Source: a bacterium (GTDB taxonomy: Bacteria; Gemmatimonadota; Gemmatimonadetes; Gemmatimonadales; Gemmatimonadaceae). Taken from it: a DNA stretch of 53,827 nucleotides. Where the stretch lies: assembly GCA_902812375.1 (NCBI GenBank), contig CADDZN010000001.1:1-53827 (forward strand). Direction: 5' to 3'. Of the stretch, positions 1 to 8,843 are shown piece by piece. The notes under the pieces were generated by a model. That model was given only the letters and a program-made list of their open reading frames with translations. It made no database searches and was not told the DNA's origin. The position numbers were made by a program, and so were the translations under genes. Positions within the stretch are counted from its first letter, which is position 1. Each line of letters begins with the position of its first letter.

Positions 1-94
1 AAAGTGACGTGAACTCCGAGCAATCCATGTGGATCTCGTAATCACGGTCGGCGTACGGATTGTCGAATGTCTCGAGGAGCTCTGGTCTGGGCAT
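1..94 (-). CDS. queF: 7-cyano-7-deazaguanine reductase QueF, N-terminal part (cut by window edge)
   Basis: The first 31 codons read on the minus strand from an ATG at 94 give a peptide beginning MPRPELLETFDNPYADRDY and continuing through an EFTSL segment. This is the characteristic N-terminus of the QueF family, in which LETF-N-P and EFTSLCP precede the catalytic cysteine, which lies beyond the window. QueF reduces preQ0 to preQ1 with NADPH in queuosine synthesis and acts in the cytoplasm. The gene lies 55 bases downstream of the rhomboid gene on the same strand and probably ends the mutS operon seen here. TTG codons at 100 and 103 are in-frame alternative starts. Only the N-terminus is visible, but the match is specific. 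Confidence 0.85.
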   Translation of the reverse strand, partial: MPRPELLETFDNPYADRDYEIHMDCSEFTSL

Positions 95-149
95 CCCCAA
101 CAATGCACTGATGCCTGGCGCGGATCAATCCGCTTTAATCACGCTTCAA

Positions 150-1049
150 TCACGCGTCCCGCAGCCGTCGCGACATCTCCTCGAGCAGCCTTCTCTCTTC
201 CTTTGTCAGACTGGCCATGCCGTGCTGCGAGATTTTGTCCAGAACCCCGTTCACCCGGGCCGCATATTCCTTTGGCGATTCCTGTCGCGGCATGTGTTGC
301 AGAGCCTTGCTCTCACGCAGCACCACCGCGTTGCTCCGCGTGACGACTTCATCTACCCCCCGCGTCTGGTCGCGCATCGACGAGCGATTTCGAGGTACCG
401 CGCGTGGCATGTCCTCTGACTCCTCGGGCATCGCCGATACCCAACCCCGCACTCTGCTCAATCCGCCGAGTGACGACAGCTTGAGGAACACCCACCCGAA
501 TGCCATTCCCCCAACGTGCGCCGTCCAATCGATCCCCGAGCTCGGCGATAGCGCAAAAACGATATTCATTCCGATCATCGCCGCGATCAGCCAGCGTGAC
601 TTCATCGGAATCACACCAAAGAGATAGACCTCTTCGTCCGGCCACCGTAGCGCGTACGCAACCAGCACACCGCTGATCGCTCCCGATGCCCCGACCACTG
701 ACGTGTGCTGCGCGAATACGAGATGCGCGATTGCGCCGCCAATGCCGCACCACATGTAGAACTGGACGAAGCTGCGCGTTCCCCACAGATGCTCGAGCCT
801 GGGCCCGAACATCCAGAGCGTGAACATGTTGAACGCGAGATGCGCGAGCCACCCGTGCACGAACATGTACGTGACCACGGTCCACCAGTCACTCGGGAAT
901 CGCGCCGGATCGAGAGCGAGCGCCGAGTAGGTCGCGTCCTGGCCGAACAGCGTGAGCTGCAGGAAATAGACGCCGATGTTCAGGCCCAGTAGCCACTGAA
1001 CAGCCCGCGTCATGCGCGGCGACTCGGATGCTTCGTAAGACTCGCTCAT
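150..1049 (-). CDS. Rhomboid-family intramembrane serine protease
   Basis: A 299-residue membrane protein with about six hydrophobic segments in its first 193 residues. The rhomboid signature is complete: the oxyanion-region HGWLAHLAFN motif around residues 65-74, the nucleophile Ser122 in GASG, and His178 in DWTAHVGG on the last core helix. Rhomboids cleave transmembrane substrates within the bilayer. The last roughly 105 residues are hydrophilic, rich in Arg, Glu and Ser, and look like a cytoplasmic tail with no recognised domain. The gene follows ddl after 64 bases and precedes queF, at the end of a long minus-strand gene run. The substrate is unknown. Confidence 0.93.
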   Translation of the reverse strand: MSESYEASESPRMTRAVQWLLGLNIGVYFLQLTLFGQDATYSALALDPARFPSDWWTVVTYMFVHGWLAHLAFNMFTLWMFGPRLEHLWGTRSFVQFYMWCGIGGAIAHLVFAQHTSVVGASGAISGVLVAYALRWPDEEVYLFGVIPMKSRWLIAAMIGMNIVFALSPSSGIDWTAHVGGMAFGWVFLKLSSLGGLSRVRGWVSAMPEESEDMPRAVPRNRSSMRDQTRGVDEVVTRSNAVVLRESKALQHMPRQESPKEYAARVNGVLDKISQHGMASLTKEERRLLEEMSRRLRDA

Positions 1050-1113
1050 ACAGACCTGCTAAAAGAGGCTACATCTAAAACCCAGCGAGCGGCGAAAGAG
1101 TTCCTGTTGGAGC

Positions 1114-2112
1114 CTATTCGAGAGCGAGTTTGACTATCCGCTCACACAGTTCCGGGAACTTTATTCCCATGGCCGCGGCACCCTGTGGAATTAGACTGAG
1201 CTCGGTCATTCCCGGCAACGTGTTCGCCTCGAGGCAGTAGAACTCTCCCCCCGCCGTCATTCTGAAATCTATGCGTGAGTACCCTCTCAACTTGAGTGCC
1301 TTGAAAGCGGCAAGCGCCTGTTGCTGCACTCGCTCGGTGGCTTCCGGGGAGAGCTTCGCCGGAAATTCTTCCTCCGCCATTCCAGCGGTGTACTTGCACT
1401 CGTAGTCGTAAATCTCGTGCTTCGGAAGTATCTCGCCCACCGGCAAAGCGATGTCCCCCAGCACTCCGACAGTAAGCTCCCTTCCAGGGATGAATCGCTC
1501 GATCATTACTTCATCGTCATACTTGCTGGCCTCTGCTATAGCGGGCGCGAGATCTTCCCGGTTCTTGACCAGGGTAAGGCCAACAGTCGAGCCCTGTTTC
1601 GAGGGCTTCACTATGACAGGGAGCCCAAGAATTCCTTCGACCTGCTCGACCGTCACCGGCGCCATGAGCCACTCTGCCGTCTTTACCTCCGCTGCGCGGA
1701 AAAGCTTCTTCGAGAGATCTTTGTCCATCGCGAGCGCGCTCGAGAGATGCCCGCTGCCTGTATACCTGACGTGCGCCATGTCGAGCAAGGCCTGTATCGT
1801 CCCATCCTCACCCTGGCCGCCATGGAGAGCGAGGAATGCGACATCCGCATCCTTTATCTCTTCCATTGATGTCAGGTTGGGCAGAAATGTCCCTTCCGCG
1901 AACTTCGACAGAGATTCAAGGGAGGGAGGCTCCGTTCCCACTTTTCCTGTGCTCAGCTCGCGCTCCTCAGCCTCGCTGATCACTCCGCGCGCTGGATCGA
2001 GCGCTGTGACCACGTGCCCGCGCTCGCGCAACGCGAGAACGATTCGGATTCCTGACGCCAGCGACACGTTCCGTTCAGACGATGTCCCGCCCATCAGTAC
2101 GGTAATCTTCAT
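1114..2112 (-). CDS. ddl: D-alanine--D-alanine ligase
   Basis: A 332-residue ATP-grasp ligase that joins two D-alanines for peptidoglycan precursors in the cytoplasm. Family features are clear: an N-terminal MGGTSSERNVSL phosphate-loop-like segment, FLALHGGQGEDGTIQALL, a YTGSG motif followed by a conserved MDK, the VKPSKQGSTVG ATP-binding segment, and LEANTLPGMTELSL near the C-terminus with metal and substrate ligands. Length matches the family. It starts 21 bases after the CBS-like gene ends, in the same direction. Nothing is abnormal in the sequence. Confidence 0.96.
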   Translation of the reverse strand: MKITVLMGGTSSERNVSLASGIRIVLALRERGHVVTALDPARGVISEAEERELSTGKVGTEPPSLESLSKFAEGTFLPNLTSMEEIKDADVAFLALHGGQGEDGTIQALLDMAHVRYTGSGHLSSALAMDKDLSKKLFRAAEVKTAEWLMAPVTVEQVEGILGLPVIVKPSKQGSTVGLTLVKNREDLAPAIAEASKYDDEVMIERFIPGRELTVGVLGDIALPVGEILPKHEIYDYECKYTAGMAEEEFPAKLSPEATERVQQQALAAFKALKLRGYSRIDFRMTAGGEFYCLEANTLPGMTELSLIPQGAAAMGIKFPELCERIVKLALE

Positions 2113-2133
2113 TTCTCTCGGCTTTCCTTTGGC

Positions 2134-3528
2134 TTAGCGGGACATCATGAAGTGCAGCATGTCGGACCGGGTGACTATCCCTTGCACCACTCCATGCTCC
2201 TGCACGAGCACCGCGGGATTTGCCTTCGAGAGCAGCTTCACTACACTGTCGACGGGTTGGTCCGACGCCACCATCGGAAAGGGAGAATCCATGATCTCAC
2301 TGACTGTCGTATCCAGAAGCTGTGGATTCTCGAGACTCTTCTGCGACAGAGACCAGTCGCTCACCGACCCAACGCAATTGGAGCCATCCATCACTGGCAA
2401 TTGTGACACATCGTGCAGGCTCATGAGGCCGATAGCCTGACGCACCGTGGCACCCGGCGCGACACTCACCACGGTTGGCGCATTCCCGTTCTTTCTGCCG
2501 AGCACCGTGTGCAGAGCAACTTTGGGAGTGTCGAGCATCTGGTTCTCACGCATCCACTCATCGCTGTAAAGCTTCGAGAGATATCGCTCGCCGGTATCAC
2601 ACAGGATAGTCACGACTATCGCGTTTGGGTCGTTGACCTCGCGGGCAACTTTCAGAGCGACTGAAGCAATAAGCCCGGAAGAGCCGCCGACGAATAATCC
2701 CTCTTCGCGAGTGAGCCGACGCGCCATTGCGAACGATTCCTTGTCGGTCACTGTGACATAGTCGTCGATCACATCGAGGTCGAGTGTCCCCGGGAGCTTG
2801 TCCTGTCCGACACCTTCGATCTTGTATGGCGTGCCTTCTATTTTTGTCTTGCCTTTACTCCGCCAGTACTCAGCCAGGATCGAGCCCGCTGGATCGCCCG
2901 CAATCACTTTGATCGCCTTGTTCCGCTCCTTGAGGTAGCGGCCCACGCCGGTGAGCGTACCACCAGTACCCGCAGCTCCCACAAAGTGAGTGATCCTGCC
3001 CTCGGTTTGCTCCCAGAGCTCGGGACCCGTCGTCGCGTAATGAGCCTCAGGGTTGGCCTCATTGTAGAACTGATCAGCGAGTATCGCGTTCGGAGTCTCT
3101 GCGGCGATTCGCTTCGCCATCATTACATAATTGTCCGGGTGATCCGGCGGCACCGCCGTTGGAGTCACTATCACCTCGGCGCCAAACGCCTTCAACAGGC
3201 GGACTTTTTCCTGTGACATCTTGTCCGGCATTGTGAAGATGCACTTGTAGCCGCGCAGCGCGGCCGCGATCGCGAGGCCGACGCCTGTGTTTCCACTGGT
3301 GCCCTCGACGATTGTCCCACCCGGCTTGAGGCGACCTTCCTTTTCCGCCCGCTCGATGATCGGCAATCCGATTCTGTCCTTTACCGACCCGCCCGGATTA
3401 TAGAACTCCGCTTTTGCATACACGGGAGTGCGAATCCCACGCGTGACATGATTCAGCCTGATCAGCGGTGTCCACCCGATCGTCTCGAGGACATTGTCGT
3501 AGGGCTGCCGGTTCCGTTCGTGCTTCAT
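2134..3528 (-). CDS. Cystathionine beta-synthase-like PLP enzyme with C-terminal CBS domains
   Basis: A 464-residue protein with a fold-type II PLP domain followed by two CBS modules (about residues 345-464). The PLP lysine is Lys50 in NPGGSVKDR, and the phosphate/substrate loop SGNTG is at residues 77-81. The order catalytic domain then CBS pair is that of cystathionine beta-synthase, which condenses serine and homocysteine, and also of some cysteine synthases, so the exact substrate is not settled by sequence. CBS modules usually bind adenosyl ligands and regulate activity. The ATG overlaps the stop of the preceding TonB-like gene by one base (TAATG), suggesting translational coupling. Confidence 0.9.
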   Translation of the reverse strand: MKHERNRQPYDNVLETIGWTPLIRLNHVTRGIRTPVYAKAEFYNPGGSVKDRIGLPIIERAEKEGRLKPGGTIVEGTSGNTGVGLAIAAALRGYKCIFTMPDKMSQEKVRLLKAFGAEVIVTPTAVPPDHPDNYVMMAKRIAAETPNAILADQFYNEANPEAHYATTGPELWEQTEGRITHFVGAAGTGGTLTGVGRYLKERNKAIKVIAGDPAGSILAEYWRSKGKTKIEGTPYKIEGVGQDKLPGTLDLDVIDDYVTVTDKESFAMARRLTREEGLFVGGSSGLIASVALKVAREVNDPNAIVVTILCDTGERYLSKLYSDEWMRENQMLDTPKVALHTVLGRKNGNAPTVVSVAPGATVRQAIGLMSLHDVSQLPVMDGSNCVGSVSDWSLSQKSLENPQLLDTTVSEIMDSPFPMVASDQPVDSVVKLLSKANPAVLVQEHGVVQGIVTRSDMLHFMMSR

Positions 3529-4094
3529 TAACGCGATGACTTCCGTCTGGTTGTCGTTCGACTGGTCGATTTCTTCTTCGAGGTAGTCTTCGCGGGAGCC
3601 GTAACAACCGCTGGCTTTGGCGTATCGACTGGCGCGGCCGTCACCTTGGCTGTGTCGGAGTCGCGCTTGATAATCGAGTCGCCCGCCAGCGGAGGCGCGT
3701 CCGGGTGTCTGAAGAACACCGGAAGGAGAATTGATACGGCAACCGGTTGACCCTGCGTCTTCGCCGGCTCGAACTTCAGATCCCGCGAGCCCTTCATTGC
3801 CGCGGAGTCCAGCGCATTGAACCCTGAGGTTTCCGCGACTCGGGTCGACTCGGGAACGATTGCGCCATTACTGTCGATGTAGATCCGCAAAGTCACATTG
3901 CCCTGGACTTTTTGCGCGTACAACGCGGGCGGGTACCGGAACGGCAGCTCCTTGTTCAGCATCACGGGCGCGACATCCGGCTGCTTCCCCACTGTTTGAA
4001 ATGAGAGATTCGAGCCATCACCCTTTTTGCATGCTCCCACGGTTGCCGCGAGCAGGAGAGCACACGTGAGGCTTAACGCCGCTTTCAACCTCAC
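3528..4094 (-). CDS. TonB C-terminal-domain lipoprotein with basic C-terminal tail
   Basis: A 188-residue protein. Its N-terminus is a lipoprotein signal ending in VGAC with Cys22 as the predicted lipid site. A TonB_C-like domain follows (about residues 38-130) with the family pattern FRYPPALYAQKVQGNVTLRI and an LKFEPA segment. The remainder is low-complexity Pro/Ala/Thr/Lys sequence ending in a strongly basic Ser/Thr/Arg/Lys run. TonB normally has its domain at the far C-terminus after a Pro-rich spacer. Here the order is reversed and the anchor is lipid. The GTG start overlaps the mutS stop (GTGA). The role is unknown; an energy-transducer function is doubtful because no ExbB/ExbD genes are visible. 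Confidence 0.8.
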   Translation of the reverse strand: MRLKAALSLTCALLLAATVGACKKGDGSNLSFQTVGKQPDVAPVMLNKELPFRYPPALYAQKVQGNVTLRIYIDSNGAIVPESTRVAETSGFNALDSAAMKGSRDLKFEPAKTQGQPVAVSILLPVFFRHPDAPPLAGDSIIKRDSDTAKVTAAPVDTPKPAVVTAPAKTTSKKKSTSRTTTRRKSSR

Positions 4095-6724
4095 GCTTTC
4101 CCCTCTTCCTGCCTTACTTCATCGACGAGACGCGCGAGAACCTCGAGAGCTTGAATCGGTGTCATGGTATTTGGCTCCAGCTTTCGCAGATGTTGAAGGA
4201 CAGGATGCGGCGCTGACTCGAACAAGGCTAATTGGTCATCCGCGTTGGGCCGACCTGTCGCGCGGACGTTCCCCGTTCGGGGCACGATCTGTTCCGCTTC
4301 CAGAAGTTTCAATAGCTCCCTTGCCCGCTTGAGCACGCTATTCGGCAACCCCGCGAGTCGCCCAACTTCGATTCCGTACGAACGATCCGCGCCGCCCGGC
4401 TGCAATCGGTGCAGAAAGAGCACTTCATCACCGACTTCGCGAACCTGCACGTTATAGTTGCGAGCCGCTACTAATGTGTCGGCTAGCTGAGTTAGCTCAT
4501 GATAATGAGTTGCGAACACGGTCTTGCATCCCACCAGGTTGTGGAGATGCTCGCTCACCGACCACGCAATCGAGATTCCGTCGTACGTCGAGGTGCCACG
4601 GCCGATCTCGTCGAGGAGCACCAGACTCTTCGACGTCGCGGTATGGAGAATCGCGCTCGTCTCGGCCATCTCCACCATGAAGGTCGATTGACCGCGCACG
4701 AGATTGTCGCTCGCGCCAACACGTGTGAACAACCGATCGACGATTCCGATCTTTGCGCGTGAAGCCGGCACGAAGCTCCCTATCTGTGCCATCAGCACGA
4801 TCAATCCAATCTGTCGGAGAATCGTCGACTTTCCCGCCATGTTCGGCCCGGTGAGAATTATCATGCGTGCATCTTCCACCAGCGAGATGTCGTTTGGCAT
4901 GAACTTCTCACGCGCCATCATTCGTTCGACGACAGGATGTCTGCCAGCGGTTATCTCGAGCGAGAAGTCGTCGGTAAGCTCGGGCCGCACATAACCTTCC
5001 CGCTCCGCCACTTCCGCGAGCGACGCGAGAACGTCGAGCTCCGCGATTGTTCGTGACACAACCTGAAGGCGCTCTATCTCTTTGCCAACTCGCTTGCGCA
5101 GCGCCTCGAACAGCTCCCGCTCCCGCTCTTCCACCCGTTCCGCCGCTGTGAGGACTCGCTCCTCATATTCCTTGAGCGAAGGCGTCACATACCGCTCGGC
5201 ACCCGCCAATGTCTGCCGCCGCTGATAGTCATCTGGTACGAGATGCGAATTACTGTTCGTGATCTCGATGAAGTAGCCGAACACCTTGTTGTACCCGACC
5301 TTGAGCGAGCTGATTCCCGTTCGAGCGCGTTCCTCTGCTTGGATCCGAGCAATCCCATCCTTTCCGCCATCTCTCAGCGCTCTCCACTCATCGAGACTGC
5401 TGTCTACCCCTTCGCGAATACTCGCATCATCTCCAATCGCGACTGGAGGTCTGTCGACGAGCGTCCTCCGGACTTCCTCACAGAGGTCGCCACACGCGTC
5501 CCACGATGCTGAGTGTTTTTCGAACGCTGGTTCACCGTTGTCGAGCGCCGCTCGTTCGGCTCGCGCAAGCGCTGCCTCGACGAGCGGTAGCCGGGCCATC
5601 GAATCGCCCAACGCTCGCAGCTCTCTCGGAGATGCTCGTCCTGTCGCTGCTTTCCCGGCAAGTCGTTCGACGTCCCGCACCCCATCGAGCGCCTCTCGCA
5701 TTGCTGTACGGACGAGCGTATCGCCAAGAGCGGTTACTGCGCGCAACCTTGCTTCGATGAGTTGACGGTCTGTCAGGGGAGCAAGGATCCACTCGCGCAA
5801 GAGCCGCGCTCCCATAGGAGTGAGCGTGCGGTCGAGGACTCCGAGCAAGGTCCCGGATGTCTCGCCCCCGCGCATTGACTCGACGATTTCCAGATTTCGT
5901 CTCGTCATTTCGTCGAGTGGCATGCTGCCACTTGGCCTGTCGATTTTCGGGTGCGCGAGATGTGGGATGCCCGCTGGCTGGAGTTCGTCCAGATATCGCA
6001 ACAGTCCGCCAGCGGCGCCGAGACTTGCGCGATCCGACGACTGAATCCCGAACGACTCGAGCGAGCTTACCCGAAACCGCTCCGCGAGTTGGTCGCGGCC
6101 CAAATCAGGATCGAACTCCCAGAGCTCACGTTCAGTGATCATGGGCCCCTCTTCACCGGTCGGAGCCTTTAGAAGCTGACCGAGACCGGATCCACGAGAG
6201 AGAATGATCTCGCGCGGAGTGAATCGCGCCAGAGCGGACTCCAGGTCCGCTACTCCGGATGTTGCGAGTCGCAGCTCACCCGTTGAGAGATCGACAGCCG
6301 CGATCCCAACGTTATCTCCGTCGCTGTTTAGCGCGCACAGATAGTTGTTGCGGGTGCCGTCGAGGAGGTCGTCGGAGAAGGCCGCTCCAGGAGTAATCGT
6401 CTCGACGACTTCACGCTTGACTATCCCTTTGGCGTATCGGGGATCCTCGGTCTGCTCACAGATAGAAACCCGAAATCCCTGCTGAATGAGTCGCCGTAGA
6501 TATTCGCCCGCTGCCTTGACCGGAACACCAGCAAGAGGTACTTCGCTGGCGCCGCCGTTATTGCGTGAAGTGAGAGTCAGTCCAAGCGTTCTCGAAGCAA
6601 GCTCGGCATCCTCGTAGAACATTTCATAAAACTCACCCATCCGAAAGAAAAGAATCGCATCCTGATGACGCGATTTGATCTCCCGGTACTGCTGCATCAG
6701 TGGGGTAGATGCAGCGCGACTCAC
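4091..6724 (-). CDS. mutS: DNA mismatch repair protein MutS
   Basis: An 877-residue MutS1. The mismatch-reading Phe-x-Glu motif is present (Phe32-Tyr-Glu34 in GEFYEMF), followed by the connector, lever and clamp domains. The C-terminal ABC-type ATPase has its Walker A GPNMAGKST near residue 628, then a Walker B LVLLDEIGRGTSTYDG and a FATHYHEL switch. It binds base mismatches and small loops and recruits MutL, which is not in this window. Length is typical. The GTG start overlaps the TGA of the SPOR gene, so translation is probably coupled. The gene lies between a SPOR-protein gene and a TonB-domain gene. Confidence 0.98.
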   Translation of the reverse strand: MSRAASTPLMQQYREIKSRHQDAILFFRMGEFYEMFYEDAELASRTLGLTLTSRNNGGASEVPLAGVPVKAAGEYLRRLIQQGFRVSICEQTEDPRYAKGIVKREVVETITPGAAFSDDLLDGTRNNYLCALNSDGDNVGIAAVDLSTGELRLATSGVADLESALARFTPREIILSRGSGLGQLLKAPTGEEGPMITERELWEFDPDLGRDQLAERFRVSSLESFGIQSSDRASLGAAGGLLRYLDELQPAGIPHLAHPKIDRPSGSMPLDEMTRRNLEIVESMRGGETSGTLLGVLDRTLTPMGARLLREWILAPLTDRQLIEARLRAVTALGDTLVRTAMREALDGVRDVERLAGKAATGRASPRELRALGDSMARLPLVEAALARAERAALDNGEPAFEKHSASWDACGDLCEEVRRTLVDRPPVAIGDDASIREGVDSSLDEWRALRDGGKDGIARIQAEERARTGISSLKVGYNKVFGYFIEITNSNSHLVPDDYQRRQTLAGAERYVTPSLKEYEERVLTAAERVEERERELFEALRKRVGKEIERLQVVSRTIAELDVLASLAEVAEREGYVRPELTDDFSLEITAGRHPVVERMMAREKFMPNDISLVEDARMIILTGPNMAGKSTILRQIGLIVLMAQIGSFVPASRAKIGIVDRLFTRVGASDNLVRGQSTFMVEMAETSAILHTATSKSLVLLDEIGRGTSTYDGISIAWSVSEHLHNLVGCKTVFATHYHELTQLADTLVAARNYNVQVREVGDEVLFLHRLQPGGADRSYGIEVGRLAGLPNSVLKRARELLKLLEAEQIVPRTGNVRATGRPNADDQLALFESAPHPVLQHLRKLEPNTMTPIQALEVLARLVDEVRQEEGKA

Positions 6725-7713
6725 CGCTCAGGCGCTCGTACGACGAATCCGTCCATGTGCTTTGCCTTTAGTTTCTTCAACGCGTCCTCAGCTTCGGCTG
6801 ATGTCGGATATAGACCGATTCTCACGCGGAATGGTAGAATGTCCCCATCAACCCGCGCTTCGTAACCCGATTTTACGAGCGTCGCCGCTAGCTTTTCCGC
6901 ATCTGGTCTGTGATTGTACGCAGCCACCTGCACTGAATATCCTGTTGACCGTCTTGTAGCTACTGATTCCTTAGCTACTGATTCCTTAGCTACTGGTTCT
7001 TTAGCTACTGGTTCATTGCGACGATTTGTGTCCGTTTGCGCTGAATCGCTTCGTGTTTTGACGATAGTGGAAGATGAAGCCGGAACTGGCACAACGGGAG
7101 TTGCAGAAGAATCCGGGGTCCTCAGTTTCGATTGGACGGTCGCCCCAGCGACTGGACAACGCTGCCCCTGATACTGAATCTGATTGCGTAGCTCGATTTC
7201 GTCCGCCGCTGCCTCGGATAATGCGTTTGAATTCGCGATACAGGCATTTGCGATGTCGTTCTTCTCGAAGAGCACGCGGGCAGTCCAGTAATTCGCCCTC
7301 GCCAGGGATTTACTTCGAGGATAATCGCGCGGAATTCGTTGCAGGTGCGCAAGAGCGGCATCCCGGTCACCACGCGCCAGCTCGAGCTGGGCAAGCCGTA
7401 GCAGTGCATCCTCGGCTTGTGCCGCCAGTGGATAGTCTACCACGATGTGCTTGTAATCACTTTCTGCATCGGCGGCGTTCGATGCCAGCGATGCTCTCCA
7501 GAAAAGTGCCTTGGGGTAAAGAGGTGCGTTGGGTGGTGTTGCGGTCAACACCGAGTCTACAAGCGCACGTCCCGCTGTCCCATTGCCATCACTCACCAGA
7601 GCCTGTGCCCGCGCAAAGACCGGATCTACCGTCGGAGTAGCCGCTGTCTGTGCCGACGCGAGACCAGTCACGCACGCTGTCGCAAGCGCCGTTAAAACTT
7701 TCCATCTGAACAT
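6721..7713 (-). CDS. Exported TPR/SPOR-domain protein
   Basis: A 330-residue protein with a signal peptide (cleavage likely after LASAQ). An alpha-helical TPR-like region follows (about residues 25-170), resembling YbgF/BamD-type repeats. A low-complexity linker then contains a (VAKE-P/S) pentapeptide array, and the C-terminal SPOR domain (about 255-330) begins GYSVQVAAY. SPOR domains bind glycan strands lacking stem peptides at division sites, so a periplasmic envelope role is likely. The start has an AGGAG ribosome site 8 bases upstream. The gene sits between holA and mutS. Confidence 0.85.
   Translation of the reverse strand: MFRWKVLTALATACVTGLASAQTAATPTVDPVFARAQALVSDGNGTAGRALVDSVLTATPPNAPLYPKALFWRASLASNAADAESDYKHIVVDYPLAAQAEDALLRLAQLELARGDRDAALAHLQRIPRDYPRSKSLARANYWTARVLFEKNDIANACIANSNALSEAAADEIELRNQIQYQGQRCPVAGATVQSKLRTPDSSATPVVPVPASSSTIVKTRSDSAQTDTNRRNEPVAKEPVAKESVAKESVATRRSTGYSVQVAAYNHRPDAEKLAATLVKSGYEARVDGDILPFRVRIGLYPTSAEAEDALKKLKAKHMDGFVVRAPER
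6957..7016 (-). repeat. Four-copy 15-bp tandem repeat inside the SPOR-protein gene
   Basis: Four tandem 15-base units, the first two identical (plus-strand unit TAGCTACTGATTCCT) and the next two differing at a few positions. They keep the reading frame and encode repeats of Val-Ala-Lys-Glu-Pro/Ser at about residues 233-252, in the linker before the SPOR domain. The high identity at DNA level suggests recent expansion by slippage. Copy-number change would lengthen or shorten the linker without a frameshift. Confidence 0.9.
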
Positions 7714-7732
7714 TTACCACTCTCCTATCGTC

Positions 7733-8797
7733 TCATGCGGCAGCGTTTCGTTGGTCGGCTGCACACAGGCTGAGTACCAGCGTAGTCAGTAGTTGTTCGT
7801 CCGACGAGACCCTACTTTCCTTCAGGGCTACGTCTGCCTCGAGCAGAACATCCAGGGCGCGATCGAGCCGTTCGCGAGTCCAGCGCTCTGCGGCACGGCT
7901 CCAGATCGCGGTAGCAGATCCCCAGGGCCGGCCGGTGTACGCTCCCGTTTCCCTGAGCAGATCGAAATATTCCTGAGCCAGCCGACCCCGTGGTAAGCCA
8001 TCGTCGAGTTTTGCTCGACCCCACGAAATTGCAAGCATTTGAGTCGTCAATGCCATGACGATTGAAACGCCCGTGGTTTTCGGTTGCGAGAAGACATGCG
8101 GTATCAGCTCGAGCGCACGCGGCAGGTTAAGGTCCGCAATAGCGTCCAGAAGATCGGCTTGGGTTTCTCCTCGCCTCACTCCCACGACGGCGGCGACCGC
8201 CTCTTCGCTGATCTCCTCGCCTCTCCCGTCCATATAGCTTGCAAGTTTGTCGAGCTCTGCCGCGAGTTGATGCAAATCACTTCCGACAGCGGCATGAAGA
8301 AGCTCTATGGCTAGTTGGCTTATCCTGACACCAAGCTCCGTGGTCGCGTGATGCGCAATCCATTTAGGAATTCTGTCTCCACTTAATGGATCGAATTCGA
8401 GCAAAGTAGCATTGCCAGATATTGCGGGATCCACCTTGGAGCCTGGAGGACACGTCAAAAGCAGCAGTACATCCGAGGCTGGATTCTTCAGATACCTATC
8501 CAGAATCCTGCGTGCTTCCTTTCTCAAGCTTCCGGCGTCGCGAATGACGACTACTCTCCGATCAGCCATCATCGGTGGCGTTGAGAGCAGAATCTCCAGC
8601 GTCTCGGCGTCGACATCTGCGCCGCGCCTGACGTCAAGGTTGAAGTCGCGAGAGGCGGGGTCGAGTGCCGCTTCAATTAACTGCCGCACCGCGTCGTTTT
8701 TTTGATAGTCATCCTCCCCTGAGATGTAATAAGCGCCGTCAAATGAGCGGCGCTTGATTGCATCTCGTAACGTCTTCAATGAGGAAGAGGCAGACAT
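7733..8797 (-). CDS. holA: DNA polymerase III delta subunit
   Basis: A 354-residue HolA-like protein: an N-terminal AAA+-like domain with an AYYISGEDDYQK start and a VVVIRDAGSLRKEA strand, a middle helical part, and a C-terminal collar domain. The delta subunit opens the sliding clamp (DnaN, encoded about 19 kb away) within the clamp-loader complex. Sequence conservation in this family is low, but the overall pattern (GEDD, DP near residue 47, LLLLTCPPGSK) supports the call. GGAGG lies directly against the ATG, unusually close. The SPOR-protein gene begins 19 bases downstream. Confidence 0.88.
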   Translation of the reverse strand: MSASSSLKTLRDAIKRRSFDGAYYISGEDDYQKNDAVRQLIEAALDPASRDFNLDVRRGADVDAETLEILLSTPPMMADRRVVVIRDAGSLRKEARRILDRYLKNPASDVLLLLTCPPGSKVDPAISGNATLLEFDPLSGDRIPKWIAHHATTELGVRISQLAIELLHAAVGSDLHQLAAELDKLASYMDGRGEEISEEAVAAVVGVRRGETQADLLDAIADLNLPRALELIPHVFSQPKTTGVSIVMALTTQMLAISWGRAKLDDGLPRGRLAQEYFDLLRETGAYTGRPWGSATAIWSRAAERWTRERLDRALDVLLEADVALKESRVSSDEQLLTTLVLSLCAADQRNAAA

Positions 8798-8843
8798 CCT
8801 CCAAATATATGACCGCCCCGGAAAGCTGCCGATGCTTATCGGC

